Part shown: positions 51,352-60,094 of the stretch, in pieces
How positions within the stretch are numbered: the first letter of the stretch is position 1
Layout: the number at the start of each line of letters is the position of its first letter
NCBI GenBank assembly: GCA_945877815.1
Contig: CAMDWJ010000003.1
Span: 84,221 to 148,220, forward strand
Direction of reading: 5' to 3'
Length of the DNA stretch: 64,000 bases
From: Caenispirillum bisanense
GTDB taxonomy: Bacteria; Pseudomonadota; Alphaproteobacteria; Rhodospirillales; UBA2165
Notes under the pieces: model-generated
Seen by the model: only the letters and a program-made list of their open reading frames with translations
What the model was told of the DNA's origin: nothing
Databases searched by the model: none
Program-made: the position numbers and the translations under genes

Positions 51352-52029
51352 ATGAGCGCACAACGCTTTCTTTATCAGATAGACCGCATCAGCGAATGGT
51401 CAGGCAAGATATTTGCCTGGCTCATCGTGACCCTAGCGATCGTCGTCGGGATCGAAGTTTTCAAGCGCTATATCCTCAACGCGCCGACCGACTGGATCTA
51501 CGATCTGAACAGTATGCTGTACGGATCGCTGTTCATGATGTGCGGCGCCTATACGTTGGCGCAGAACGGCCATGTGCGTGGGGATTTCCTGTACGGCTCG
51601 ATGCGGCCACGAACCCAAGCCGGGCTCGATCTGGCGCTCTATCTTCTCTTTTTCATCCCCGGCATTTTGGCGCTCATCTATGCCGGCTATGGTTTCGCCG
51701 AACTGTCATGGCGCATCAACGAGCATTCGAGCGTCACCGCCAACGGCCCACCAGTCTATCAATTCAAAACAGTCATTCCCGTTGCCGGCGCCTTGGTGAT
51801 GATCCAAGGCGTCGCCGAAATCATTCGCTGCATCGTGTGCCTGCGCACCGGGGTTTGGCCGGCCCGCCTCAAGGATGTCCAGGAAATCGACGTCATCGGA
51901 ACGCAATTGGCCAATAGCGAATTTGTCGACGAGGCGTCGAAGCGCGACGCCATAACCCGCGCCCACGACATCAACGACGCTGCCCATCAGCGCGGCATGG
52001 GCGATCACCGCGACGACAAGAAGCCATGA
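51352..52029 (+). CDS. TRAP transporter small permease (DctQ type)
   Basis: A 225-residue protein with four membrane helices and the DctQ features DWIYDLNSMLYGSLFMMCGA and LAQNGHVRGDFLYG. It is about 50 residues longer than the average DctQ, due to a hydrophilic C-terminal tail (EIDVIGTQLANSEFVDEASK onward). The ATG at 51352 is used; 51304 would add a non-conserved stretch. Its stop overlaps the start of the large permease (ATGA), so the two are coupled. Confidence 0.92.
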   Translation: MSAQRFLYQIDRISEWSGKIFAWLIVTLAIVVGIEVFKRYILNAPTDWIYDLNSMLYGSLFMMCGAYTLAQNGHVRGDFLYGSMRPRTQAGLDLALYLLFFIPGILALIYAGYGFAELSWRINEHSSVTANGPPVYQFKTVIPVAGALVMIQGVAEIIRCIVCLRTGVWPARLKDVQEIDVIGTQLANSEFVDEASKRDAITRAHDINDAAHQRGMGDHRDDKKP

Positions 52030-54089
52030 GCGATCCGATCATCGGACTATCCATGCTCGGCATGATCGTCGGCGCGATCATGATGGGATTCCCGACTGCC
52101 TTCACGCTCATGGGTATGGGCATGATATTCGGCTACGTCGCCTTCTGGGATCCGTCGCGCCATTGGTACGAGAACCAGATATTCGACCTCATGGTGCAAC
52201 GCACCTATGGGGCCATGAACAACGACACCCTGATCTCGATCCCGCTGTTTGTCTTCATGGGTTATCTCATCGAGCGCGCAGCCCTCGTCGATAAGATGTT
52301 TCGAAGCGTGCAGCTTGCGTTCCGGCGCCTGCCCGCCTCCCTGGCGGTAACAACCCTGATCGTCTGCGCCTTTTGGGGCATGGCGTCCGGCATAGTCGGC
52401 GCGGTCGTCGTGCTGATGGGCGTCATCGCGCTGCGCCCGATGCTGAACGCAAATTACGACGTCCGCCTGGCGGCGGGCGCCATCACGGCGGGCGGCACGC
52501 TCGGCATTCTCATTCCGCCATCGGTCATGCTGATCGTCTATGCCGCAGTTGCCGGCCAGTCTGTCGTGAAGCTCTATGCCGGCGCGATGATCCCGGGCTT
52601 CTTCCTCGCCTTCCTCTATGTGGTCTACATCATCGGCAAAGCAATGATCCAACCTCATCTGGCACCCAAGCTGCCGCCCGAGCTTTATAGCTTGGCGATC
52701 CCCGATTGGCTCGCGCGCCTGCAACGCGGCCCCGAGAAACGCATTATCAGCGGCCTCGTCGTCGCCCTGTTCCGGCCGGCCTTGTGGAAGGGCGCACTCG
52801 CAGCCGATGGCCGACCGGTCAGCAAAGGATTGATCGTCCAGAATATCTTCTCTGCGCTGGTCCCGCTGATACTCGTCGTGACCCTGTTCGCGCTCGCCTG
52901 GTGGTTCGTCACTGTGCGCAACGCACCCGATCTGTCCGCCCCCCCGCCCAACGCCGTCGAATATTCAGTATTCCAAGGATCCGACCGACTCTCCGGAACG
53001 CCTGAGGCGGAGGAAGGAACCGAGGAAACGGGCGAAGAAACGACCGAAGAGATGGGCACGTTGGAGGAGCCGCCGGCAGCCGAAGAGCCCGCGCCCGAGG
53101 AAAGCCCGTCGGAGGAAACGCCGAGCGAAGCCCTTGTCGGCGAAAGCCCGCCGCTCGTGGCCTCCGCACCGGAAGGCTTTTATGAATGGTTCTGGGGATT
53201 GGCAGCCGCCTTAGCCGCCTTGCTCGCCTATTACTATCGGCGCATGGACGGCGAGCAACTCGAAATCCTTAAAATGCTTGTCTCGTCCGTCGTGCCGCTT
53301 GCGGTCCTTACGTTGTCGGTGCTCGGCGCGATCCTGTTTGGAATCACCACGGCGACCGAATCGGCCGGCATCGGCTCGATCGGCGCCTTGTTCCTCGCGG
53401 CCCTGCAAAAATATCGGCGCACCACCTTGTGGGGCGCCTTGGTCGGCGTGATCGTCGGCGCGTCGCTCGGTTCGATGCGCGGCGATGTCATGACGATCAT
53501 CATTTCCGGCGTGCTGGGCGGGCTCTTCGCCGGCACCATCACGTCATGGACGCGCGATTTCTTTTCGTCGCGTCAATTGCTCGACACGCTTAAGCAATCA
53601 ACGTTCCTGACCGCCAAAACCACCGCAATGGTGTGCTGGCTGTTCGTCGGCTCGGCCCTGTTCTCGGCGGTGTTCGCCCTGCACGGCGGACAACAACTGA
53701 TCGAGCAGTGGGTGCTCGGCATGAATCTGTCGCCATTGCAATTCATGCTCCTGGCGCAGGCAATCATCTTCATTCTCGGATGGCCGCTTGAATGGACCGA
53801 GATCATCGTGATCTTCATCCCGATCTTCATTCCGCTTCTCGACCACTTCAATGTCGATCCTGTCCTCTTTGGGATCATGGTCGCAGTCAATCTGCAGGCA
53901 GCGTTCCTGTCGCCGCCGGTCGCCATGTCCGCCTTCTACCTCAAGGGCGTGGCGCCCGCGCATGTAACGCTCAATCAGATATTCGCCGGGATGATGCCTT
54001 ATATGGTCATCGTCATCATTTGCATGGTCTTCATGTATATCTTCCCGGGCATGACGCTGTGGCTGCCGAATTTCCTCTACAGCCGGTGA
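52026..54089 (+). CDS. TRAP transporter large permease (DctM type) with a Glu/Pro-rich insertion
   Basis: A 687-residue DctM protein, over 200 residues longer than usual. The first half carries the permease features (NNDTLISIPLFVFMGYLIER, GGTLGILIPPSVMLIVYAAV) and the second half the repeats TTATESAGIGSIGALF and LGWPLEWTEIIVIFIPIFIP. Between them, an extra ~150-200 residues include a hydrophilic part, an additional helix (PLILVVTLFALAWWF) and, at about 326-375, a strongly acidic Glu/Pro/Thr stretch (EEGTEETGEETTEEMGTLEE). Large DctM variants exist, but the acidic block is distinctive. It overlaps the small-permease gene by 4 bases. The frame is intact throughout. Confidence 0.92.
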   Translation: MSDPIIGLSMLGMIVGAIMMGFPTAFTLMGMGMIFGYVAFWDPSRHWYENQIFDLMVQRTYGAMNNDTLISIPLFVFMGYLIERAALVDKMFRSVQLAFRRLPASLAVTTLIVCAFWGMASGIVGAVVVLMGVIALRPMLNANYDVRLAAGAITAGGTLGILIPPSVMLIVYAAVAGQSVVKLYAGAMIPGFFLAFLYVVYIIGKAMIQPHLAPKLPPELYSLAIPDWLARLQRGPEKRIISGLVVALFRPALWKGALAADGRPVSKGLIVQNIFSALVPLILVVTLFALAWWFVTVRNAPDLSAPPPNAVEYSVFQGSDRLSGTPEAEEGTEETGEETTEEMGTLEEPPAAEEPAPEESPSEETPSEALVGESPPLVASAPEGFYEWFWGLAAALAALLAYYYRRMDGEQLEILKMLVSSVVPLAVLTLSVLGAILFGITTATESAGIGSIGALFLAALQKYRRTTLWGALVGVIVGASLGSMRGDVMTIIISGVLGGLFAGTITSWTRDFFSSRQLLDTLKQSTFLTAKTTAMVCWLFVGSALFSAVFALHGGQQLIEQWVLGMNLSPLQFMLLAQAIIFILGWPLEWTEIIVIFIPIFIPLLDHFNVDPVLFGIMVAVNLQAAFLSPPVAMSAFYLKGVAPAHVTLNQIFAGMMPYMVIVIICMVFMYIFPGMTLWLPNFLYSR

Positions 54090-54211
54090 CTCCCAACGCC
54101 GTTTCAGGCGAATTCCTGTAGGCGGAAATGCCTGCAAGCAACGAGTTTGCGTGGACGATGGGCGCGTTTATGATGCCGGAACGTTGCCGTTGAAAATATA
54201 AAGGTCCCCTC

Positions 54212-55414
54212 ATGGTCTCGTCGTCCGCAAATCTCGAAAGCACGCTGCCGCCCGCCGCCAAGGCACTGACCCGCTTCACCGTCATCGATCTAACGCGCGT
54301 GCGCTCGGGCCCGACCTGTGTCCGCCAATTCGCTGATTGGGGCGCCAATGTCATCAAGGTCGAAATGCCGGACTCCGAGGATTTCTCGTCGCGCCACGAT
54401 CCCGACTTCCAGAACCTGCACCGCAACAAACGCAGCCTGACGCTGAATCTTAAGGCGCCCGAAGGCCTCGCGATCCTCATGAAGCTGATCGCGAAGGCCG
54501 ATGTGGTGGTCGAGAATTACCGCCCCGACGTCAAATTCCGTCTCGGCATCGATTATGAATCGCTGAAGAAGATCAATCCACGCCTCGTCTATGTCAGCAT
54601 CTCCGGCTTCGGCGAAGATGGCCCCTACCGCGAACGGCCGGGCGTCGACCAGATCGCGCAAGGGTTGGGCGGATTGATGTCGATCACCGGCGAGCCGGGG
54701 CGCGGCCCCATGCGCGTCGGTATCCCGATCGCCGATCTGTGCACCGGCCTGTTCGCCGCACTGGGTGCGATGACGGCGTTGCTGGAACGCGAATCCTCGG
54801 GCGAAGGCCAATGGGTGCAGGCCAACCTGCTCGAATCGCAGATCTTCATGCTCGATTTCCAGGCGTCGCGCTGGCTGATGAAGCAGGACGTGGCGAAGCA
54901 GGTCGGCAACGATCATCCGACCGGCGTGCCCACCGGGCGCTACAAAGTCAGCGATGGCCATATCAATATCGCGCCGACGCCGGCCATGTGGAAACGCTTC
55001 TGCGCGGCGATGGGATTGGAGGCGCTCCAGGACGATCCGGATTACGCGACAAGTGCCGCACGGCGCAAGAACCGCGACAAACTGGTCGGCATGATAGAAA
55101 ACCTTACGTCCAAGAACACCACGGCCTATTGGATCGATCGATTGAACGCGGAAGGCATCCCGTGCGGTCCAATCTATACGATCGATCAGACCTTCGCCGA
55201 TCCGCAGGTCAAATTTTCCGGCATCGCCCAGACGGTGCATTCCGAGGAAATCGGCGACATCACCATCGTCGGCCAGCCCATCCATATGTCGCGCACGCCG
55301 TCCAAGCTCGCCACCGCGACCCCGGAAGCCGGCGAACATAACGACGAGGTGCTGAAAGGCATCGGCTATAGCGCCGAACAGATCGCGGAACTTCGCACCA
55401 AGGGCGTCATCTGA
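54212..55414 (+). CDS. Class III CoA-transferase (CaiB/BaiF family)
   Basis: A 400-residue enzyme that moves CoA between carboxylic acids by a mixed-anhydride route. The catalytic Asp lies in [20 protein letters not shown] (near residue 173). Family motifs [46 protein letters not shown] and [12 protein letters not shown] are all present. Its stop is fused to the start of the PrpD-like gene (TGATG), so the two are co-translated, and a PrpB-like gene follows. The set comes right after the TRAP genes. It may activate an imported C4-C6 dicarboxylate or tricarboxylate, or a propionate-related acid; the substrate is not certain. Confidence 0.93.
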   Translation: MVSSSANLESTLPPAAKALTRFTVIDLTRVRSGPTCVRQFADWGANVIKVEMPDSEDFSSRHDPDFQNLHRNKRSLTLNLKAPEGLAILMKLIAKADVVVENYRPDVKFRLGIDYESLKKINPRLVYVSISGFGEDGPYRERPGVDQIAQGLGGLMSITGEPGRGPMRVGIPIADLCTGLFAALGAMTALLERESSGEGQWVQANLLESQIFMLDFQASRWLMKQDVAKQVGNDHPTGVPTGRYKVSDGHINIAPTPAMWKRFCAAMGLEALQDDPDYATSAARRKNRDKLVGMIENLTSKNTTAYWIDRLNAEGIPCGPIYTIDQTFADPQVKFSGIAQTVHSEEIGDITIVGQPIHMSRTPSKLATATPEAGEHNDEVLKGIGYSAEQIAELRTKGVI

Positions 55415-56922
55415 TGAAAAACCATCTCGTCCGCGTTTATCCCTCCAAGGAAAAACTGGCCAAAGAAGACCAGCTTGCCTGGAAGATCGCCGCCGTGGCC
55501 ACGGATAAGGTCGCGGTCGAACCGGCTGTGATCGAGATGATCGGCAACCGCATCATCGACAATGCGAGCGTCGCCATCGCCTCGGTCAACCGCGCACCCG
55601 TCGCCGCCGCGCGCGCGCAGGCACTCGCCCATCCGCGCAAAGGCGGAGCCGCCGTGTTCGGCACCGATCCCACCGTTGCCGTCGATGCCGAATGGGCGGC
55701 CTGGGCGAACGGCACTGCGGTGCGCGAGCTGGATTTCCACGACACGTTCCTGGCCGCCGACTATTCGCACCCGGCCGACAATATCCCGCCGGTGCTCGCG
55801 GTCGCCCAGCAATTGGGCAAGGGCGGGGCGGACCTCATCCGCGGCATCGCCACCGGCTACGAAATTCAGATCGATCTCGTCAAAGCGATCTGCCTGCACG
55901 AACATCGCATCGATCATATCGCGCATCTCGGGCCTTCGGCCGCCGCCGGCATCGGCACCTTGCTGGGTCTCGATACCCAAACGATCTATCAGGCGGTCCA
56001 GCAGGCGCTGCATGTAACGGTAACAACGCGCCAATCGCGCAAGGGCGAAATCTCGTCATGGAAGGCCTTCGCGCCTGCCCATGCCGGCAAGCTCGCCATC
56101 GAAGCGGTCGATCGCGCCATGCGCGGCGAAGGAGCGCCCTCGCCCATCTATGAAGGTGAGGACAGCGTGATCGCGCAGGTGCTGGATGGACCGAAGGCGC
56201 AATATCACGTGCCGTTGCCCGACGCGAACGAACCCAAGCGCGCGATCTTGGAAAGCTATACCAAGGCGCATTCGGCCGAGTACCAGGCGCAAGCCATCAT
56301 CGATCTCGCCGCCAAGATGCGCACCAAGATCAAGAACCTCGACGATGTGCAAGCGATCGTGCTGCACACCAGCCATCACACCCACAATGTGATCGGCACC
56401 GGCGCCAACGATCCGCAAAAGCTCGACCCCAAGGCCAGCCGCGAAACCCTCGACCATTCGATCATGTATATCCTCGCCGTCGCACTCGAAGACGGCGTAT
56501 GGCACCACGTCAAATCCTACGCGCCCGAACGCGCGCAGCGCGCCTCGACGGTGCGCCTATGGCACAAGATCACGACGGCCGAGGACAAGACCTGGACCGA
56601 GCGCTATCACCATCCCGACCCCAATCAGCGCGCCTTTGGCGGACGGCTCGAAATCAAGCTCGCGTCGGGCGAGACCCTCACCGATGAATTGGCGGTCGCG
56701 GACGCACACCCGGCCGGCGCCAAACCTTTTGCGCGCTCGGATTACATCGCCAAGTTCCGAACGCTGACCGAAGGCCTGATCAGCGACATAGAAGCCAAAC
56801 GGTTTCTAAGCCTCGTCGAAAACCTAACCGCGCTCGACGCCAAGGGCGTTCGCGAACTCAACGTGCGTTTGGACGCGGCCCAACTGATCGATGCGAATGC
56901 CAGCCGAAAGGGGATTTTCTGA
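55414..56922 (+). CDS. prpD: MmgE/PrpD family protein (2-methylcitrate dehydratase-like)
   Basis: A 502-residue MmgE/PrpD-family enzyme. PrpD dehydrates 2-methylcitrate to 2-methyl-cis-aconitate. Family features include [19 protein letters not shown] [40 protein letters not shown] and [14 protein letters not shown] [15 protein letters not shown], with [20 protein letters not shown] containing the conserved KxxxSWK/Gly region. The length fits PrpD. It begins in the stop codon of the CoA-transferase gene and ends in the start of the PrpB-like gene, giving a tightly coupled trio. Other MmgE/PrpD members act as cis-aconitate decarboxylases, so activity should not be assumed from family alone; PrpB and PrpC nearby favour the methylcitrate role. 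Confidence 0.85.
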   Translation: MKNHLVRVYPSKEKLAKEDQLAWKIAAVATDKVAVEPAVIEMIGNRIIDNASVAIASVNRAPVAAARAQALAHPRKGGAAVFGTDPTVAVDAEWAAWANGTAVRELDFHDTFLAADYSHPADNIPPVLAVAQQLGKGGADLIRGIATGYEIQIDLVKAICLHEHRIDHIAHLGPSAAAGIGTLLGLDTQTIYQAVQQALHVTVTTRQSRKGEISSWKAFAPAHAGKLAIEAVDRAMRGEGAPSPIYEGEDSVIAQVLDGPKAQYHVPLPDANEPKRAILESYTKAHSAEYQAQAIIDLAAKMRTKIKNLDDVQAIVLHTSHHTHNVIGTGANDPQKLDPKASRETLDHSIMYILAVALEDGVWHHVKSYAPERAQRASTVRLWHKITTAEDKTWTERYHHPDPNQRAFGGRLEIKLASGETLTDELAVADAHPAGAKPFARSDYIAKFRTLTEGLISDIEAKRFLSLVENLTALDAKGVRELNVRLDAAQLIDANASRKGIF

Positions 56923-57815
56923 TGATCTTCACCAAGAAAACGTCGGCCGAGAAGCGCGCCGACTTCAAAAAGAAACTGGCGAGCGGCCAGCTGATCCAGA
57001 TGCCGGGCGCGCATTCGCCCATCGTCGCGCGCATCGTCGAAGAGCTCGGCTTCGACGGCATCTATATCTCGGGCGGCGCACTTTCCGCCGATCTTGCGCT
57101 GCCCGATATCGGGTTGATCACGCTCGACGAACTCACCATGCGCGGGCGCCAGATCGCGCGGGTGACCGATCTTCCGGCACTCAGCGATGCCGATACCGGT
57201 TTCGGCGAAGCGATGAATGCGGCACGCACCATTCGCGAGATGGAGGACGCCGGTATTGCCGCCTGTCATCTTGAGGATCAGGAGCTCCCCAAACGCTGCG
57301 GCCATCTCGACAACAAGGTGTTGGTCGGTACCACGACCATGGTGCAAAAGATCAAAGCTGCCGCATCGGCGCGGCGCGATCCGAATTTCGTCATCGTTGC
57401 GCGCACCGATTCCAAGGAAAGCGAAGGCCTGGAGGCCTCGATCGAGCGCTGCAAAGCCTATGTCGATGCCGGCGCGGACGTGATCTTCCCGGAAGCCATG
57501 CATTCGCAAGCCGACTTCGCCGCCTTCCGCAAGGCGATCCAAGTGCCGCTGCTCGCCAATCTCACCGAGTTCGGCAAGACGCCGCTGCTGACCAAGCAGC
57601 AGCTCACGGATCTCGGCTATAATATCGCGATCTATCCGGTGACCTCGCTGCGCCTTGCCATGAAGGGCGTGGAGGACGGCTATGCGACGTTGAAGCGCGA
57701 CGGCACCAACGCCAACATCGTCGCCAATATGCAGACCCGCAAACGGCTCTACGAGGTGCTGCATTACGAGGATTACGGCGCCTTCGACCAATCGATTTTT
57801 AATTTCAAGATCTGA
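56922..57815 (+). CDS. prpB: Methylisocitrate lyase-like enzyme (PrpB)
   Basis: A 297-residue member of the isocitrate lyase/PEP mutase superfamily. Metal-site motif DADTGFGE near residues 89-96; catalytic loop PKRCGHL near 122-128 with the essential cysteine; and LEDQ between them. These residues match methylisocitrate lyase, which cleaves 2-methylisocitrate to pyruvate and succinate. It overlaps the PrpD gene by one base (TGATG). The gene is intact. It is the last gene of the TRAP/CoA-transferase/PrpD/PrpB run; an AT-rich accessory segment begins directly after it. The citrate-synthase-like partner lies 2.3 kb further on, at 60095. Confidence 0.9.
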   Translation: MIFTKKTSAEKRADFKKKLASGQLIQMPGAHSPIVARIVEELGFDGIYISGGALSADLALPDIGLITLDELTMRGRQIARVTDLPALSDADTGFGEAMNAARTIREMEDAGIAACHLEDQELPKRCGHLDNKVLVGTTTMVQKIKAAASARRDPNFVIVARTDSKESEGLEASIERCKAYVDAGADVIFPEAMHSQADFAAFRKAIQVPLLANLTEFGKTPLLTKQQLTDLGYNIAIYPVTSLRLAMKGVEDGYATLKRDGTNANIVANMQTRKRLYEVLHYEDYGAFDQSIFNFKI

Positions 57816-58091
57816 GCGGCGGGCGCCGATGCGATGTTTCACATGAAACATTCCAATTATTAAGAATAATTAATTCCATTTATGCGCGGTCGCACCATGT
57901 CAGCTTTGTCGGCTTTTGTCGTCAAAGGTGGGCATTTTCGGCCCATTCCGGCCTTTGTCGCGGCGAGACGCGGCCAACCTTGATCCCGCCGACAGCGCGT
58001 TTTGCGAACGCCCGAGCGGATTCGCCATTGCTTCGATGGGACATCGGCAGAATTATTAGTTATATATTCCAATTATAGAGAAATTCAAGCC
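57816..58091. other. AT-rich accessory interval at an island edge
   Basis: The 276 bases after prpB hold two very AT-rich blocks (57855-57885, TTATTAAGAATAATTAATTC; and 58048-58075, ATTATTAGTTATATATTCC). Between them (57898-57937) is a 40-base segment 33/40 identical to 3122-3161 beside the terminase-like gene. A 70-codon leftward frame crosses it but has no ribosome-binding site or family resemblance. It probably carries the left end of the small accessory island. No gene is called. Confidence 0.6.
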
Positions 58092-58442
58092 TCACCTGAA
58101 CCGCGAAGCCTCGGGCTTGGCGATCTTCGCCCGAACGGCGACCTCCAGCGGGGCGAGATGCCGCGCGACGATCCTGGCCACGGCCACCGCGTCGATATCA
58201 CCGAGATAATTATGGACGAGGATATTGCGAAACCCGCTGATCTCGCGCCACGGCACCTCGGGAAAAGCCAGCTTGAGATCGTCCGGCAACAGCCGCGTCG
58301 CCTCGGACAAGGTTTGCAGGTTGCGCAGCGCAGCGTCGTACAGAATATCGTCGCGCGTCAGATCGCCGCGCGCCTCGATGCGGCGGATCTTCGCGATTGA
58401 ATCGAGAATGTGCCGGGCATAGGGCTGCCACGGCTTGGTCAC
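58092..58442 (-). CDS. hepT: HepT-like ribonuclease toxin (DUF86)
   Basis: A 116-residue HEPN-domain protein with the catalytic R-x4-H-type motif in GFRNILVHNYLG and preceding helices (PYARHILDSIAKIRRIEARG). HepT toxins cleave RNA and are inhibited when the partner MntA adds AMP groups to a tyrosine; here the Tyr after the His (HNYLG) is the candidate target. The start overlaps the stop of the nucleotidyltransferase gene (ATGA), so toxin and antitoxin are coupled with the antitoxin first. It lies in the accessory island between prpB and clpS. Confidence 0.9.
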   Translation of the reverse strand: MTKPWQPYARHILDSIAKIRRIEARGDLTRDDILYDAALRNLQTLSEATRLLPDDLKLAFPEVPWREISGFRNILVHNYLGDIDAVAVARIVARHLAPLEVAVRAKIAKPEASRFR

Positions 58443-58729
58443 AGCGCGACGGCTTCCTTCAGCACATGATCGCGCATGTGCCGGTTCAATTCATGTTCGG
58501 GCACCAGTTCGACCTTGCGCCCCGCCAGCGCGGCAAGCCCCTCGGCAAGCGGCAGGCGCTGGGCGAACAAATCGTATCCCGGGGGGAAGACCACCAGGAA
58601 ATCGACGTCGCTGTTCGGCCCTTCCTCGCCGCGCGCGACGGAGCCGAACACGCGGATATTGCTGGCGCCATAGCGGCGGCCCAGTTCGCGGATCGCGTCT
58701 TTCTTGGTTCGCAGCGTATCAAGCAACAT
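58439..58729 (-). CDS. mntA: MntA-like nucleotidyltransferase antitoxin
   Basis: A 96-residue minimal nucleotidyltransferase. The active-site motif GSVARGEEGPNSDVDFLVVF contains the Gly-Ser and Asp-x-Asp residues that bind Mg2+-ATP. It inactivates HepT by AMPylation and is the first gene of the pair. It is intact, with a normal N-terminal helix (MLLDTLRTKKDAIRELGRRY). About 70 bases of intergenic sequence separate it from the hsdR remnant upstream. Confidence 0.9.
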   Translation of the reverse strand: MLLDTLRTKKDAIRELGRRYGASNIRVFGSVARGEEGPNSDVDFLVVFPPGYDLFAQRLPLAEGLAALAGRKVELVPEHELNRHMRDHVLKEAVAL

Positions 58730-58799
58730 GGGTTTCGATCTTCGGCTGTTCCCATTCAGTATAGATCAAAGGGGTCGAGCGCCAAAAAATCCCGCCCGA

Positions 58800-59076
58800 T
58801 TACCGCTCGTACAGGTGCTTCTGAAAGCCGACGAAGGCATCGCGGATGCGGGCCACCCCGCCCAATTCGGCGGCGGCATCGGCCACGCCCCGGTATTTAA
58901 GTTCGAGAAGGTCGGGCAATTTCGCCTGATCCAATTCCCCCACCCCTTCGCGCACATATTGCGACAGCACGAAATCGAGGAAGGACGCGAGCTTGGCATC
59001 GAACCCGTCGAAGATCGCCGCACTGTGCGCCGCGACCCGCTCGGCCCGCGTGATCGGTGCCCGCGCATACCGCCCT
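58800..59076 (-). pseudogene. hsdR: Type I restriction enzyme HsdR, C-terminal remnant
   Basis: Read leftward, a frame ending in TAA at 58800-58802 encodes about 91 residues: RYARAPITRAERVAAHSAAI, LASFLDFVLSQYVREGVGEL, DQAKLPDLLELKYRGVADAA and ELGGVARIRDAFVGFQKHLY. This is the C-terminal domain of HsdR (EcoEI_R_C type), where VREGVGELD-x-KLP-x-LLELKY and FIGFQxHLY are typical. The ~900 upstream residues (nuclease and helicase) are missing: the frame meets the dispersed CCCTTCGACAAGCTCAGGG repeat at about 59077. No hsdM or hsdS is present. It is a dead remnant of a restriction locus. Confidence 0.85.
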
Positions 59077-59107
59077 TACCCTTCGACAAGCTCAGGGTGA
59101 GGGTCAT
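59077..59107. repeat. TTCGACAAGCTCAGGGTGAGG dispersed repeat
   Basis: A short repeat of the family seen at 2304-2350, here lying exactly at the truncated 5' side of the hsdR remnant, so it may mark the recombination or insertion point. Confidence 0.65.
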
Positions 59108-59174
59108 TGTCGGAAATACCTGACGTTTCACAACAAATGTTCTTGAATTGTTCTTATTCATAAGTGGTCGGAAC

Positions 59175-59379
59175 ATGAAGGTTCGCGACGTCATTCGATT
59201 GATCACGGCGGACGGTTGGTATCTGGTGACGACACGCGCCGTTTTTTGGCGGCAGTCATAGGCAGTATAAACATGCGACGAAACCCGGGCGCGTGACGGT
59301 GGCGGGGAAACCGTCCGACGATACCGGGCCGGGTACGCTGAACAGCATTCTGAAACAGGCCCAATTGACGAAGGATTGA
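59175..59379 (+). pseudogene. hicA: hicA toxin gene disrupted by a 13-base insertion
   Basis: ATG 59175 reads MKVRDVIRLITADGWYLVTT, the N-terminus of HicA (normally followed by RGSHRQYKH). After the Arg codon (59235-59237) an extra 13 bases, GCCGTTTTTTGGC (59238-59250), shift the frame to a stop at 59259-59261. From 59251 the correct frame resumes as GSHRQYKHATKPGRVTVAGK and continues to TGPGTLNSILKQAQLTKD, stop at 59377-59379. Without the insertion the product would be a normal 63-residue HicA with its catalytic His (GSHRQ). The toxin should therefore be inactive. Confidence 0.88.
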
Positions 59380-59384
59380 GGGTG

Positions 59385-59591
59385 ATGCGCTACGCGGTGG
59401 TGATCGAACAGGCCGAGGGCAATTATTCGGCCTATGTGCCCGACCTGCCCGGCTGCGTCGCGACCGGCGCAACCGTCGCCGCCGTCGAGCATGAAATCCG
59501 CGCCGCCATCCGCTTCCATCTGGATGGGCTTGCCGAGGATGGCGCCACCGTGCCCGCCCCCAGCAGCATCATCGAATATATCGAGGCGTAA
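59385..59591 (+). CDS. hicB: HicB-type antitoxin
   Basis: A 68-residue HicB with the pseudo-RNase H fold pattern: YAVVIEQAEGNYSAYVPDLPGC is the typical first half (short form YSAYVPDLPGCVATGAT), followed by HEIRAAIRFHLDGLAEDGAT and PSSIIEYIEA. It starts at ATG 59385, 5 bases after the hicA stop. It lacks a C-terminal HTH/ribbon-helix-helix, as in short HicBs. It appears intact although its toxin partner is broken, so it may now serve only against HicA proteins encoded elsewhere, or be decaying. Confidence 0.9.
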   Translation: MRYAVVIEQAEGNYSAYVPDLPGCVATGATVAAVEHEIRAAIRFHLDGLAEDGATVPAPSSIIEYIEA

Positions 59592-59674
59592 GCGGGCGAA
59601 GGCCATTTGACCCGCATGAACGCGGTGCTGCGCTCCTAATATGGAGGCGCATTCAAAGAAGTGATGCTCCTACC

Positions 59675-59980
59675 CTATTCCTCGGGCTCGGTCGTGAAGG
59701 TCAAAGGATGGCCGGCTTCCTGGCCGAGGCGCGTACCTTCGTCGGCCTTGGTGTCGGCGATTTCCTTGGTATAGACCGCGACCACGCATACGCCCCGGCG
59801 GTGCGCCGTCATCATGATCTTGTAGGCCAGATCGTCGGTCACGTGGAACACGGATTTGAGGACTGTGACGACGAATTCGCGCGGCGAGTAGTCGTCGTTG
59901 ACCAGGATCACTTTGTGCAGACGCGGCCGCTCGGTCTTAAGCTCGACCTTGCCGCGCGGTTTGAGATCGGTGTCGCTCAT
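59675..59980 (-). CDS. clpS: ATP-dependent Clp protease adaptor ClpS
   Basis: A 101-residue adaptor that delivers N-degron substrates to ClpAP. The binding core LHKVILVNDDYSPREFVVTV contains the conserved NDD(Y/F)(T/S) motif (substrate pocket), followed by FHVTDDLAYKIMMTAHRRGV with the conserved MMxAHRxG helix and VVAVYTKEIADTKADE. A variable basic N-terminal tail (residues 1-22) is normal. ClpA is usually encoded just downstream of clpS in alphaproteobacteria; here the downstream neighbours are the hicAB remnant and island, so clpA is not in this window. Confidence 0.96.
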   Translation of the reverse strand: MSDTDLKPRGKVELKTERPRLHKVILVNDDYSPREFVVTVLKSVFHVTDDLAYKIMMTAHRRGVCVVAVYTKEIADTKADEGTRLGQEAGHPLTFTTEPEE

Positions 59981-60094
59981 GTCCTCAACCGGTCCGTCTT
60001 ACTGGTCCCCTTAGACAAGCCGGGTCCTAGGCCTTAAAAGAGTAAGGATTCAAAGATACCGCATCGGGGCGATGCGAAAAAGGAGCAGGGGAAC

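Noticed and set aside
57860..58072. A 70-codon leftward frame between prpB and hepT
   Set aside because: No ribosome-binding site and no family resemblance. It spans AT-rich blocks and a 40-base motif shared with 3122-3161, so it is treated as intergenic.
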